In this document: one piece after another, positions 63,692-64,000 of the stretch | Numbering within the stretch: the first letter of the stretch is position 1 | Layout of the letters: every line of letters starts with the position of its first letter | Assembly (NCBI RefSeq): GCF_000799075.1 | Contig: NZ_JTLI01000002.1 | Coordinates: forward strand, 1 to 64,000 | Length of the DNA: 64,000 bases | Reading direction: 5' to 3' | Source: Cetobacterium sp. ZOR0034 | Lineage (GTDB): Bacteria; Fusobacteriota; Fusobacteriia; Fusobacteriales; Fusobacteriaceae | Notes under the pieces: model-generated | Database searches by the model: none | What the model was told of the DNA's origin: nothing | The model's input: only the letters and a program-made list of their open reading frames with translations | Made by a program: the position numbers and the translations under genes

Positions 63692-64000
63692 TTATGCTTC
63701 AACTACCCTTTTACAGAATACTTTCTCAGCTATATAAACTGTTATTAAATTTGTCATAAATCCTGGTAATAGCTCATACATATAAGCATCTAATCCAATA
63801 ACTTTCCAGATTAAAAACACAAATGTCCCCACTAAAATTCCTGATAAAACACTTTTTGCACTTACATCTTTTAAATATAAAACACCTATTATTGCTGGTC
63901 CAAATATTGTCCCAAATCCTCCCCAAGCATATGCAACTAGCGATAAAACTTTAGCATTTTGATTAAGAGCAAATAATAAAGCTAGTAATGCAATCACTAC
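63692..64000 (-). CDS. Sodium/solute symporter, C-terminal part (PutP-like)
   Basis: Only the last 102 codons are present; the gene continues past 64000. NAKVLSLVAYAWGGFGTIFGPAIIGVLY resembles the late membrane segments of sodium/proline symporters (SSS family; PutP reads SLVSYAWAGFGAAFGP). It contains three hydrophobic stretches and a short basic tail. Proline or another amino acid is the likely substrate, but the binding residues are outside the window. The stop lies two bases after the shared terminator hairpin. Confidence 0.85.
   Translation of the reverse strand, partial: VVIALLALLFALNQNAKVLSLVAYAWGGFGTIFGPAIIGVLYLKDVSAKSVLSGILVGTFVFLIWKVIGLDAYMYELLPGFMTNLITVYIAEKVFCKRVVEA

Noticed and set aside
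1-64000. CRISPR arrays, tRNA or rRNA genes, insertion sequences, phage genes
   Set aside because: No direct-repeat arrays, cloverleaf-like sequences, transposase motifs or phage structural motifs were recognised; the only recombinase gene lies in the conserved xerC position.

Overview
The window looks like a chromosomal segment from a member of the Fusobacteriota (Fusobacterium or Cetobacterium type). The DNA is AT-rich. It carries diderm genes (Kdo activation, heptosyltransferases, an Lpt export set, a TonB-dependent receptor) beside anaerobic fermentation genes (pyruvate formate-lyase, pyruvate:ferredoxin oxidoreductase, pta-ackA) and Firmicutes-like gene neighbourhoods (dprA-topA-trmFO-xerC, ricT-trmN6). 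The genus is inferred, not proven. Nearly all genes lie on the minus strand. I saw no tRNA, rRNA, CRISPR array, insertion sequence or prophage.

Layout. Positions 1-3141 hold the start of a TolC-like gene, its TetR regulator with two operator palindromes, a SpoIID/LytB lipoprotein whose two halves are in swapped order, and kdsB. Two plus-strand units follow: a histidine phosphatase and an FtsZ-like protein that ends without the C-terminal tail. They meet the minus-strand genes at a terminator whose loop is a stop codon. From about 26.0 kb down to 4.9 kb runs a block of close-packed genes: dus, mutS, a giant LptC/LptA-like protein, lptB, alaS, ruvX, secD, secF, alr, an rRNA methyltransferase, cvpA, lptF, lptG, an M16 protease, dut, rodA and rluD. 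It ties LPS export to translation, secretion and wall growth.

Next come tsaD, then pflB-pflA behind a near-consensus promoter. An LPS core unit (37.2 to 30.4 kb) runs from a GT2 enzyme through three GT9 heptosyltransferases and a core kinase directly into recA, recX and plsC. The fermentation genes nifJ, pta and ackA have their own leaders; together with pfl they turn pyruvate into acetyl-CoA, acetyl-phosphate, acetate and ATP.

From 59.0 to 43.5 kb is a housekeeping run: ricT, trmN6, uvrB, xseA, a TPR protein, dprA, topA, trmFO, a Xer-type recombinase lacking its first catalytic arginine, yqeH, a pseudopilin-like protein, an FAD protein and ftsY. At 59-63 kb a corrinoid module contains a cobalamin riboswitch, a BtuB-like receptor, a BtuF-like binding protein and a probable CbiR cobamide-remodelling enzyme. 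The window ends with ogt on the plus strand and the 3' end of a sodium/solute symporter gene.

The most unusual item is the circularly permuted SpoIID-type protein at 830-2404. Others worth following are the tailless FtsZ-like protein, the arginine-less Xer protein, the one-piece Lpt bridge, the Cys-rich insert in PFOR and the leaderless pseudopilin-like protein.
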